NCBI GenBank assembly: GCA_002308575.1
Contig: DBVY01000003.1
Coordinates: forward strand, 18,341 to 24,805
Length of the DNA: 6,465 nt
Reading direction: 5' to 3'
From: Christensenella sp. UBA1252
GTDB lineage: Bacteria; Bacillota; Clostridia; Christensenellales; CAG-1252
Shown here one piece after another: positions 1-5,800 of this stretch. The position numbers and the translations under genes are program-made. The notes under the pieces were generated by a model. That model was not told where the DNA came from. It ran no database searches and saw nothing but the letters and a program-made list of their open reading frames with translations. Each line of letters begins with the position of its first letter. Position 1 is the first letter of the stretch.

Positions 1-1
1 C

Positions 2-2587
2 CTTTCCCCCGTGAAACAGGTTTTGATCGAAAAGAGCGTCAAGGGCTATAAGGAGATCGAGTACGAGGTCATTCGCGATAAAAACGACACCGCGATCACC
101 GTCTGCAATATGGAGAATTTGGATCCCGTCGGCATTCACACCGGCGATTCGATCGTCGTTTGCCCCTCGCAAACGTTAACGAACAAAGAATACCATATGT
201 TGCGCGACAGCGCGCTCAAAATCATCAGAGAACTCAAAATCGAAGGCGGTTGCAACGTGCAATTCGCGCTCGATCCCAATTCTTTCCAATACTATTTGAT
301 CGAAGTCAACCCCCGCGTTTCGCGTTCGTCCGCCCTCGCTTCCAAGGCGAGCGGCTATCCGATCGCGCGCGTTTCGGCGAAGATCGGCGTCGGTATGACG
401 CTGGACGAGATCCCGCTTGCGAACACGCCCGCGTCCTTTGAGCCCGCCCTCGATTACGTCGTCACCAAGCTCCCGCGTTTCCCGTTCGACAAATTCGCGG
501 ATGCAAACAATCATCTGTCTACGCAGATGAAAGCGACGGGCGAAACGATGAGCGTCGGCAGGACGTTTGAGGAAAGTTTATTGAAAGGCATTCGCTCGTT
601 GGAGATCGGCGCCTATCATTTGCATCTGCCGAAATTCGACGGCGCGCAAAAAGACGACCTTTTAGGGTATATCGAAGAGGGAACGGACGATAGGATCTTT
701 GCGATCGCCGAGCTGTTCCGCCTCGGCGCCACCGTGGACGAGATCTTCGATCGCACGAAGATCGACCGCTTCTTCCTGCGGAAAATCCGCAATATCATCG
801 AAGAAGAAAGGGAGATCCGAAAAGCGAAAGGCGACCTTGCCGCGCTCAAAGACGCGAAAAAGATAGGCTTTTCCGACCGCGAGATCGGTTTTCTTTGGGG
901 CGTTTCCGAACGTGTGGTCTACGACCTGCGCGCCGCAAACGGCATCGCGCCCGTCTATAAGATGATCGACAGTTGCGCGTCCGAGTTCGACAGCTATATC
1001 CCGTATTTTTATTCGACCTACGAGGAGGAAAACGAATCCGTCGTTTCGGATAAGAAAAAGATCCTCGTGCTCGGTTCGGGTCCGATCCGTATCGGGCAGG
1101 GCGTGGAGTTCGATTATTCCACCGTCCACGCGGTCAAAACGATCAAGGAAGCGGGCTACGAAGCGATCATCATCAACAATAACCCCGAAACCGTTTCCAC
1201 CGATTACACCTGCTCGGATAAACTGTATTTCGAGCCCCTCTGCATCGAGGACGTGATGAACGTCGTAAACCTCGAAAAGCCGGACGGCGTCATCGTAACG
1301 CTCGGCGGACAAACCGCGATCAACCTCGCGGAGCCCCTTTTCGCGCACGGCGTCAAGATCATCGGAACGGATTGCGAAGCGATCGCGCGCGCCGAAGACC
1401 GCGACCTCTTCGAGCATTTGCTGTTAACGCTCGGGATCCCGCAACCCAAAGGCGAAGCGGTCACGAGCATTGAGGCGGGGTTGGAAGCTGCCCACCGCGT
1501 CGGCTATCCCGTTTTGGTGCGCCCGAGTTTCGTGCTCGGCGGCAGGGCGATGCAGATCGTTGCGAAGGACGCCGATATGAGGAACTACCTGAAAACGGCG
1601 GTCGAGATCGACGAGGACAAGCCCGTTTTGGTGGATAAGTATATTCGCGGCAAGGAAGTCGAGGTGGACGCCGTTTGCGACGGATCGCGCGTGTTCGTGC
1701 CCGGCATTATGGAGCTCGTCGAACGGACGGGCGTGCATTCGGGCGACAGTATCAGCGTCTATCCGCCTTACAGCCTGTCCGACCGCGTCAAACAAACGAT
1801 CTTGGATTACGCCGAAAAGCTCGGACTCGGGATCGGGATCGTCGGTCTTTTCAACATTCAATTCATCGTGGACAAAGAGGAAAACGTCTATATCATCGAG
1901 GTCAATCCGCGCTCATCCCGCACCGTGCCCTTTCTGTCGAAAGCGACGGGGTACAGCCTCGCGGATATCGGAACGCGCGTGATGCTCGGCGTTTCGCTCG
2001 CGGAAATGGGCATTTTGAGCCGCTATCCGAAAGAAAAATCGCGCTACTACGTCAAAGTTCCCGCGTTCTCGTTCTCGAAACTCCGCGGTATGGACGCCTA
2101 TCTCTCACCCGAAATGAAGTCCACGGGCGAAGCGATCGGATACGACGATAAACTGCACCGCGCGGCGTATAAAGCGCTGATCGCATCGGGCGTAAACCTG
2201 AAAAATTACGGCACGGTCTTGGTCAGCGTTGCGGACGAGGACAAGGAAGAAACGATCCCCTTGGTGCGCCGCTTTTATAATATGGGATTCAATATCGAAG
2301 CGACCAGCCTGACCGGCGAAGTCTTGAAAGCGAACGGGATCCATACGAAGATCCGCCATAAGCCGAGCGAGGGCAGCGAAGAGGTTTTGGATTCGCTCCG
2401 CGCGGGCTACGTCAGTTACGTGATCAACACGCGCGCGATCCTTTCCGGTATTCACGAAGGCAACGGCGTTGCGATCCGACGCGTCGCCGCCCAAAACGGG
2501 ATCCCGATGCTGACCTCCCTCGACACCGTCCGCATCCTTCTGGACGTCCTCGAAGAAACCACGATCGGGATTTCCACGATCGGTTGA
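2..2587 (+). CDS. carB: Carbamoyl-phosphate synthase large subunit, copy 1 (5' end outside the window)
   Basis: Large subunit of carbamoyl-phosphate synthase, which makes carbamoyl phosphate from bicarbonate, two ATP and ammonia delivered by the CarA glutaminase, for pyrimidine and arginine synthesis. The frame is open from base 2, and the GTG at 11 is an internal valine: the second carB aligns through it (LSPV in both). By that alignment about 197 residues are missing, and the full protein would be about 1058 residues, normal for CarB. Visible parts in order: the end of the first ATP-grasp domain (HTGDSI near 140; NVQFAL near 255; IEVNPR near 300), the helical oligomerisation domain (about 500-1050), the second synthetase half starting at GSGPIRIGQGVEFDYS (about 1075-1120) with GGQTAINLA and a second ATP-grasp domain (LVRPSFVLGG near 1517; NIQFIV near 1853; IIEVNPRSSR near 1893), and the C-terminal MGS-like allosteric domain (about 2215-2580). 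In that domain the TxxT and lysine of the E. coli UMP/IMP site appear kept, while INTT reads INTR (Arg codon 2432). No frameshift is visible. Whether it serves arginine or pyrimidine synthesis cannot be told here. Confidence 0.97.
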   Translation, partial: LSPVKQVLIEKSVKGYKEIEYEVIRDKNDTAITVCNMENLDPVGIHTGDSIVVCPSQTLTNKEYHMLRDSALKIIRELKIEGGCNVQFALDPNSFQYYLIEVNPRVSRSSALASKASGYPIARVSAKIGVGMTLDEIPLANTPASFEPALDYVVTKLPRFPFDKFADANNHLSTQMKATGETMSVGRTFEESLLKGIRSLEIGAYHLHLPKFDGAQKDDLLGYIEEGTDDRIFAIAELFRLGATVDEIFDRTKIDRFFLRKIRNIIEEEREIRKAKGDLAALKDAKKIGFSDREIGFLWGVSERVVYDLRAANGIAPVYKMIDSCASEFDSYIPYFYSTYEEENESVVSDKKKILVLGSGPIRIGQGVEFDYSTVHAVKTIKEAGYEAIIINNNPETVSTDYTCSDKLYFEPLCIEDVMNVVNLEKPDGVIVTLGGQTAINLAEPLFAHGVKIIGTDCEAIARAEDRDLFEHLLLTLGIPQPKGEAVTSIEAGLEAAHRVGYPVLVRPSFVLGGRAMQIVAKDADMRNYLKTAVEIDEDKPVLVDKYIRGKEVEVDAVCDGSRVFVPGIMELVERTGVHSGDSISVYPPYSLSDRVKQTILDYAEKLGLGIGIVGLFNIQFIVDKEENVYIIEVNPRSSRTVPFLSKATGYSLADIGTRVMLGVSLAEMGILSRYPKEKSRYYVKVPAFSFSKLRGMDAYLSPEMKSTGEAIGYDDKLHRAAYKALIASGVNLKNYGTVLVSVADEDKEETIPLVRRFYNMGFNIEATSLTGEVLKANGIHTKIRHKPSEGSEEVLDSLRAGYVSYVINTRAILSGIHEGNGVAIRRVAAQNGIPMLTSLDTVRILLDVLEETTIGISTIG

Positions 2588-2601
2588 GCTTTTCGCACAG
2601 C

Positions 2602-2628
2602 CTAAACCAAAAGGGACTTTGGATTTAG
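2602..2628 (+). other. Hairpin just after carB copy 1, no T-tract
   Basis: CTAAACCAAA (2602-2611) pairs with TTTGG (2618-2622) and TTTAG (2624-2628), giving a 10-bp stem with one bulged A (2623) and a six-base loop, AGGGAC. It starts 15 bases after the carB stop. The following bases (CAGAGTTAG) are not T-rich on either strand, so it is not a standard intrinsic terminator. It could protect the 3' end of the carB message or be a Rho-linked end. The pairing is seen; the role is inferred. Confidence 0.45.
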
Positions 2629-2666
2629 CAGAGTTAGTACGATCTGCGATTCGGATCATACGAGTA

Positions 2667-2695
2667 TTGAAAAGGTGAAATTTTACAAAAATAAT
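2667..2695 (+). promoter_or_regulatory. Candidate promoter for the ADP-ribosylglycohydrolase gene
   Basis: TTGAAA (2667-2672) and AATAAT (2690-2695) are separated by 17 bp inside the most AT-rich part of the window. Each matches the sigma-70 consensus at five of six bases, but the -10 box lacks its first T. An alternative -10, TAATAT (2692-2697), would have a 19-bp spacer. A start near 2702 would leave a leader of about 105 bases. This is a weak call, since AT-rich DNA gives such matches by chance. Confidence 0.35.
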
Positions 2696-2797
2696 ATTTT
2701 TTTACGCCGTTTTTGTGGGGACTTAAAGTATGAGGAGATATCTTTTAAGGCTATCGGATAATAAGCAAGTTTGCATCTTTGCCGAAGAAGGTTTAAT

Positions 2798-2805
2798 GGG
2801 AGGGG
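2798..2805 (+). promoter_or_regulatory. Ribosome binding site of the ADP-ribosylglycohydrolase gene
   Basis: GGGAGGGG lies with its GGAGG core (2799-2803) five bases before the ATG at 2809. An in-frame TAA at 2794-2796 rules out any start further upstream, so this site fixes the start. Confidence 0.75.
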
Positions 2806-2808
2806 CGA

Positions 2809-3642
2809 ATGAAAGGCGCGATCATCGGTGATCTCGTAGGGAGTCGGTTTGAATTCAATAATATGCCGGAGTGGGAATGGGACTTTGATTTTTTGCATCC
2901 GCTTTGCCGCTTCACGGACGACTCCCTGATGACGATCGCCATAGCGAAGACCTTGGTGGAATGCCGGTTTGATTCGGCGGCGATTCGCTCAAGGGTTGTG
3001 GAAAATATGCGGGAAATCGCGCACAGACATCCTAACGTCGGGTGGGGCGCGCGGTTTTACAAGTGGCTGTTTCAGGACGAGTATCCGATGCCCTATAACA
3101 GCTACGGAAACGGCTCGGCGATGCGCGTCAGCCCCGTGGCGTGGGTGGCAAAAAGCGAAGAAGAGGTGAAAGAGCTTTCTCGCATGGTGACGGACGTTTC
3201 CCATAACCACCCGGAAGGCATCAAAGGCGCCGAAGCAATCGCAATGGCCGCCTATCTTGCGAGGATCGGAAAGAGCAAAGAAAAAATCCGCGAACGGATG
3301 ATCGCGTATTACCCCGAGCTTGGCGACCCCGGGTTCCGCATCAAGAAGATCCGTCCGTTTTACGGGTATGACGCTACGGGAAGATGGGTGACTTGTCAAG
3401 GAAGCGTACCGCAGGCGATAGAAGCGTTCCTTGACTCCACGGATTTTGAAAACGCGATCCGATTGGCCGTTTGGCTCGGCGGCGATACGGACACGATCGG
3501 CTGTATGTGCGGTTCGATCGCCGAAGCGTATTACGGGATCCCCGAGGAAATAGAAAAGCGCTTCCCTGATTTTCTGTCGGAGGATCTTTTGGAGATCATA
3601 AAAGAATTTTCTGTCGTGAGAAAAGACCGCGTAAAACGATAA
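2809..3642 (+). CDS. ADP-ribosylglycohydrolase family protein (DraG/ARH-like)
   Basis: A 277-residue protein of the ADP-ribosylglycohydrolase fold, an all-helical, two-metal enzyme that typically removes ADP-ribose from proteins or small ADP-ribosylated molecules. Hallmarks in order: GDLVGS at residues 7-12, FTDDS at 35-39 (metal-binding aspartates 37 and 38), GNGSAMR at 100-106, SHNHPEG at 131-137, a CxxSVPQA stretch at 196-203, and GGDTDTIG at 224-231 with metal ligands expected at D226, D228 and T229. All metal-ligand positions known from DraG-type enzymes seem present, so it should be active. There is no signal peptide or membrane segment, so it is probably cytosolic. The length is normal for the family. 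It sits alone between carB copy 1 and the pyr operon, and no ADP-ribosyltransferase, macrodomain or PII gene is in the window to suggest a target. The family is sure; the substrate is unknown. Confidence 0.93.
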   Translation: MKGAIIGDLVGSRFEFNNMPEWEWDFDFLHPLCRFTDDSLMTIAIAKTLVECRFDSAAIRSRVVENMREIAHRHPNVGWGARFYKWLFQDEYPMPYNSYGNGSAMRVSPVAWVAKSEEEVKELSRMVTDVSHNHPEGIKGAEAIAMAAYLARIGKSKEKIRERMIAYYPELGDPGFRIKKIRPFYGYDATGRWVTCQGSVPQAIEAFLDSTDFENAIRLAVWLGGDTDTIGCMCGSIAEAYYGIPEEIEKRFPDFLSEDLLEIIKEFSVVRKDRVKR

Positions 3643-3844
3643 AATCGTCTTGTGGGAAGACTCTTTTACGAACGGGAGAGCAAATGTTTCCTCGGCAACG
3701 CGGATGCAACCAAACTGAAATCGGGCGATATGTATCTCTTGACTTCCGGCGAAAAAATTCGGCTTCACGTCCCCTTTTTTTATAAAAAAGATCTTTGAAA
3801 ACGCGATAATCGTTTACACGGAATCTTTATCGGGAAAACTATAA
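3643..3844 (+). pseudogene. Possible frameshifted 3' remnant of an unrecognised gene
   Basis: From 3643 to the A-run at 3784-3789 one frame is open and protein-like, with codons such as GGC, GAC and CTC typical of the neighbours. It reads CFLGNADATKLKSGDMYLL, then TSGEKIRLHVPFFYKK, and stops at TGA (3796-3798). If one base is dropped from the T7 (3775-3781) or A6 (3784-3789) run, the reading continues as IFENAIIVYTESLSGKL to a TAA at 3842-3844. No ribosome binding site or convincing start is visible (only a GTG at 3652), so it looks like the tail of a lost gene or a gene disrupted by a one-base slip. I do not recognise the family. It is in the same frame as the hydrolase gene but after its stop codon. 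It could also be non-coding DNA. Confidence 0.3.
3647..3667 (+). terminator. Weak candidate intrinsic terminator after the hydrolase gene
   Basis: GTCTT (3647-3651), loop GTGGG and AAGAC (3657-3661) form a five-bp stem followed by TCTTTT (3662-3667), starting five bases after the hydrolase stop. The position is right, but the stem is short and the T-run is broken by a C, so termination would be partial at best. Confidence 0.35.
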
Positions 3845-3853
3845 ACCAAACTG

Positions 3854-3882
3854 TTGACTTGCTTCGCGCGTTCCGTTACAAT
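3854..3882 (+). promoter_or_regulatory. pyr operon promoter (sigma-70/sigma-A type)
   Basis: TTGACT (3854-3859) and TACAAT (3877-3882) are each one base from consensus and have the ideal 17-bp spacer. Transcription should start at about 3889-3890, giving a leader of about 120 bases before pyrR. This is the strongest promoter visible in the window and lies just upstream of the attenuator. Confidence 0.87.
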
Positions 3883-3902
3883 AATAACAACGATGCTTTT
3901 AA

Positions 3903-3922
3903 GTCGATACGGAGAGATCGGC
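3903..3922 (+). promoter_or_regulatory. PyrR-binding hairpin (anti-antiterminator) of the pyr leader
   Basis: GTCGAT (3903-3908) pairs with ATCGGC (3917-3922) with one G-U pair, around an apical A3909/G3916 mismatch and the hexaloop CGGAGA (3910-3915). The PyrR-binding loop described in Bacillus leaders has the core ARUCCNGNGAGGYU, whose hexaloop is CNGNGA. This loop fits that pattern exactly. The stem differs by paired changes (A-U to G-C, U-G to U-A), but the usual C-G pair closing the loop is A/G here. The flanking CTTTTAAG before it and GGCAAGG after it also resemble Bacillus pyr leaders. The location upstream of pyrR supports the call; binding is inferred. Confidence 0.68.
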
Positions 3923-3976
3923 AAGGCGGTAAATAGGGCGCGGTCTATGCGCGCAAACCTCGTTTTTTCGTCTTGC
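3921..3976 (+). promoter_or_regulatory. Antiterminator segment of the pyr attenuator
   Basis: GCAAG (3921-3925) can pair with CTTGC (3972-3976), the 5' arm of the terminator. Between them AGG-GCGCG (3935-3942) and CGCGC-AAA-CCT (3950-3960) form a GC-rich inner hairpin that would bring the arms together. The 5' arm shares G3921 and C3922 with the PyrR-binding stem, so the two structures exclude each other, as the attenuation mechanism requires. The outer stem seen is only five bp, so folding energies should be compared. Confidence 0.5.
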
Positions 3977-3997
3977 TTCTCGGCAAGACTTTTTTTT
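3970..3997 (+). terminator. Rho-independent terminator (attenuator) before pyrR
   Basis: GTCTTGC (3970-3976) and GCAAGAC (3983-3989) form a perfect seven-bp stem with loop TTCTCG, followed directly by eight T (3990-3997). It ends one base before the pyrR ribosome binding site, so it stops transcription ahead of the whole operon unless its 5' arm is captured by the antiterminator. Confidence 0.88.
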
Positions 3998-3998
3998 C

Positions 3999-4006
3999 GG
4001 AGGGAG
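3999..4006 (+). promoter_or_regulatory. Ribosome binding site of pyrR
   Basis: GGAGGGAG, with the GGAGG core five bases before the ATG at 4009, decides the pyrR start. The longer in-frame opening at TTG 3973 lies inside the terminator stem and has no such site. Confidence 0.85.
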
Positions 4007-4008
4007 CT

Positions 4009-4542
4009 ATGCGCAAGGTTAAGATCATGGATAAAGAAACCGTAATGCGTTCGCTTGCGAGAATGACGCACGAGATCATCGAGCGCAACGACGGCGCGGA
4101 TTCCCTTTGCCTGCTTGGGATCAAAAGCCGCGGGATCTTTCTCGCCGAAGTGCTCGCCGAAAACCTCAAAAAGTTCGGCGGAATGGAGGTTCCATGCGGG
4201 TCGATCGACGTAACGCCGTATCGCGACGATTTCTCGCCGGAAGAGAAGAAACAAAAGGCGGTCGGCAGTTCGATTCCCTGCGACATCAACGGCAAGACGG
4301 TCGTTATCGTGGACGACGTTTTATACACGGGTCGCACGGCGCGCGCCGCGATGGAAGCGGTTTTCGCGCTCGGTCGCCCGAAGGCGGTGCGCCTCGCCGT
4401 TCTCGTGGACAGAGGGCATAGAGAGCTTCCCGTTCGCCCCGACTATATCGGCAAAAACATTCCGACGTCAAGGCAGGAAAAGATCGCGGTCGTGATGAGC
4501 GGCGACGAAGAAGGCGTTTTTATCGTCAACGAGGCGGAATGA
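4009..4542 (+). CDS. pyrR: PyrR, pyr operon RNA-binding attenuation regulator / uracil phosphoribosyltransferase
   Basis: A 177-residue cytosolic protein of the type I phosphoribosyltransferase fold, close to the usual PyrR length of about 180. With UMP bound, PyrR binds pyr leader RNA and favours termination; many members also convert uracil and PRPP to UMP. Visible motifs: IKSRG at 38-42, DVTPYRDD at 67-74 (a PyrR signature), the PRPP loop VVIVDDVLYTGRT at 98-110 with D102 and D103, and RGHRELPVRPDYIGKNIPTS at 135-154, a block typical of PyrR rather than of Upp-type uracil phosphoribosyltransferases. It is first in the operon, directly behind the attenuator it should act on, so it controls itself. 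It overlaps pyrC by four bases (ATGA), suggesting translational coupling. No key residue looks missing. Confidence 0.96.
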   Translation: MRKVKIMDKETVMRSLARMTHEIIERNDGADSLCLLGIKSRGIFLAEVLAENLKKFGGMEVPCGSIDVTPYRDDFSPEEKKQKAVGSSIPCDINGKTVVIVDDVLYTGRTARAAMEAVFALGRPKAVRLAVLVDRGHRELPVRPDYIGKNIPTSRQEKIAVVMSGDEEGVFIVNEAE

Positions 4543-5768
4543 TGAACGGGCGCGAGAAAATCAAAAACGTAACGATCGTTTCGGGCGCGGAAAGAGTCGC
4601 CTGCTTGTCGGAATGTGCCGACCGTTTTCTCGGTTTTTCGCAAAAATCGATTTTCGATCCCCAAAAAGAATATTTCGTATTTCCCGGTTTTTCAGACGTG
4701 CACGTGCATTTCAGAGAGCCGGGTTTTTCTTATAAGGAAACGATCGCTTCGGGTTCCCGTGCCGCCGCGCGCGGCGGGTATACCGCGGTTTGCACGATGC
4801 CGAATTTGAATCCCGTGCCCGATTCGCTCGCGGCATTAAAAATGCAACTGGATATCATCGAAAAGGACGCCGTGATCTCCGTTTTTCCCTATGCGTCGAT
4901 CACCAAGGGGGAAAAGGGCGAAGCGCTTTCGGATATGGACGAATTGAAGGACGCCGCGATCGCGTTTTCGGACGACGGCAAGGGCGTGCAAAGCGAAGAG
5001 ATGATGCGCCGCGCGATGCAAAAGGCGAAATCGCTCGGCAAGATCGTCGCCGCGCATTGCGAAGTCAATGAACTTTTAAAGGGCGGTTATATCCACGACG
5101 GCGCCTACGCGAAAGCGCACGGACACAAGGGGATCTCGTCCGCGAGCGAGTACGTGGAGATCGAGCGCGACCTTCGCCTCGCGAAAGAAACGGGCGCGGC
5201 GTTTCACGTTTGCCATATCTCGACGGCGGAAAGCGTGGCTTTGATCCGCAAAGCGAAAGCGGACGGGGTGGACGTTACTTGTGAAACCGCGCCGCATTAT
5301 TTGATCTTGGACGAAACCGATCTCAAAGAAACGGGCGATTTCAAAATGAATCCGCCGCTTCGCGGAAAAAGGGACAGGGAAGCCTTGATCGAGGGCGTGC
5401 TCGACGGAACGATCGATATGATCGCGACCGACCACGCGCCGCATTCCGCCGAAGAAAAAGCGAAGGGGCTTGCGGGCAGCGCGTTCGGCATCGTCGGACT
5501 CGAAACGGCGTTCCCCGCGCTTTACACGCACCTCGTTAAAAAGGGGATCCTTTCCCTCGAAAGGCTCGTGGATTTACTTGCGAACAATCCGCGCAAGCGT
5601 TTCGGCATTTCGCAGGACGGGTTTTCTATCTGGTCGCTTTCGGAAAGCGAGGTTATTGACCCCGCCGCCTTTTTATCCAAAGGAAAATCGACGCCGTTCG
5701 CGGGAGAAACGCTGTTCGGCGTCAACCATATGACCGTTTCGGGCGGTCGTATCGCGTATAAAAAATAA
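4539..5768 (+). CDS. pyrC: Dihydroorotase, class I
   Basis: Catalyses the reversible closure of N-carbamoyl-L-aspartate to dihydroorotate, the third step of pyrimidine synthesis, in the cytosol. The 409-residue protein is an amidohydrolase TIM barrel. Metal and substrate residues: [10 protein letters not shown] at 53-62 (ligands H55 and H57; R59), TMPNLNP at 86-92, FSDDG at 143-147 (aspartate ligand), AAHCE at 171-175 (H173), FHVCHIS at 222-228 (H226), NPPLR at 271-275, and ATDHAPH at 296-302 with catalytic D298. These mark the class I enzyme, not the short E. coli-type class II. Two adjacent ATGs (4539 and 4542) can serve as start. The GAGG at 4531-4534 is seven bases from the second, which gives 408 residues and the better spacing. 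The region before the DVHVH motif (residues 1-45) is divergent. It overlaps pyrR by ATGA and is followed 32 bases later by carB copy 2, so all three are one transcript. Confidence 0.96.
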   Translation: MMNGREKIKNVTIVSGAERVACLSECADRFLGFSQKSIFDPQKEYFVFPGFSDVHVHFREPGFSYKETIASGSRAAARGGYTAVCTMPNLNPVPDSLAALKMQLDIIEKDAVISVFPYASITKGEKGEALSDMDELKDAAIAFSDDGKGVQSEEMMRRAMQKAKSLGKIVAAHCEVNELLKGGYIHDGAYAKAHGHKGISSASEYVEIERDLRLAKETGAAFHVCHISTAESVALIRKAKADGVDVTCETAPHYLILDETDLKETGDFKMNPPLRGKRDREALIEGVLDGTIDMIATDHAPHSAEEKAKGLAGSAFGIVGLETAFPALYTHLVKKGILSLERLVDLLANNPRKRFGISQDGFSIWSLSESEVIDPAAFLSKGKSTPFAGETLFGVNHMTVSGGRIAYKK

Positions 5769-5784
5769 AACGAAAAAGTCGTTC

Positions 5785-5791
5785 AAAGGAG
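5785..5791 (+). promoter_or_regulatory. Ribosome binding site of carB copy 2
   Basis: AAAGGAG ends nine bases before the ATG at 5801, within the 32-base gap after pyrC. The gap holds no promoter or terminator, which supports co-transcription. Confidence 0.75.
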
Positions 5792-5800
5792 AAGACGAAA

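Larger units (their letters stand above)
3643..4008 (+). other. 366-bp gap between the hydrolase gene and pyrR
   Basis: This stretch holds no complete gene. Its first half contains the weak terminator and the possible gene remnant, including a short perfect inverted repeat (CTTTTTT, TAT, AAAAAAG at 3774-3790). Its second half is the pyr promoter and attenuator leader, annotated separately. Confidence 0.8.

Noticed and set aside
662..1417. 251-codon minus-strand frame opposite carB
   Set aside because: It mirrors the GC-rich third positions of carB, and the + strand protein here is a conserved CarB domain.
1825..1845. Short GGGATC repeats in carB
   Set aside because: They encode a normal Gly-Ile-rich CarB segment and reflect codon use, not a repeat array.
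11..2587. GTG at 11 as the true start of carB copy 1
   Set aside because: The frame is open to base 2, and the second carB has a valine at the same place inside LSPV; the first 200 or so residues of CarB are essential and lie outside the window.
2989..3768. Long open frame on the minus strand opposite the hydrolase gene
   Set aside because: It is a shadow of the + strand coding bias; its translation has no recognisable motif and no ribosome binding site.
3973..4008. TTG at 3973 as a longer pyrR start
   Set aside because: It lies inside the terminator stem with no ribosome binding site, while GGAGGGAG is correctly placed for the ATG at 4009.
3893..4045. Leader peptide starting at ATG 3893 through the attenuator
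   Set aside because: The predicted transcript starts only a few bases upstream, leaving no ribosome binding site, and the frame runs over the attenuator hairpins and into pyrR in another frame. The PyrR mechanism explains the leader without it.
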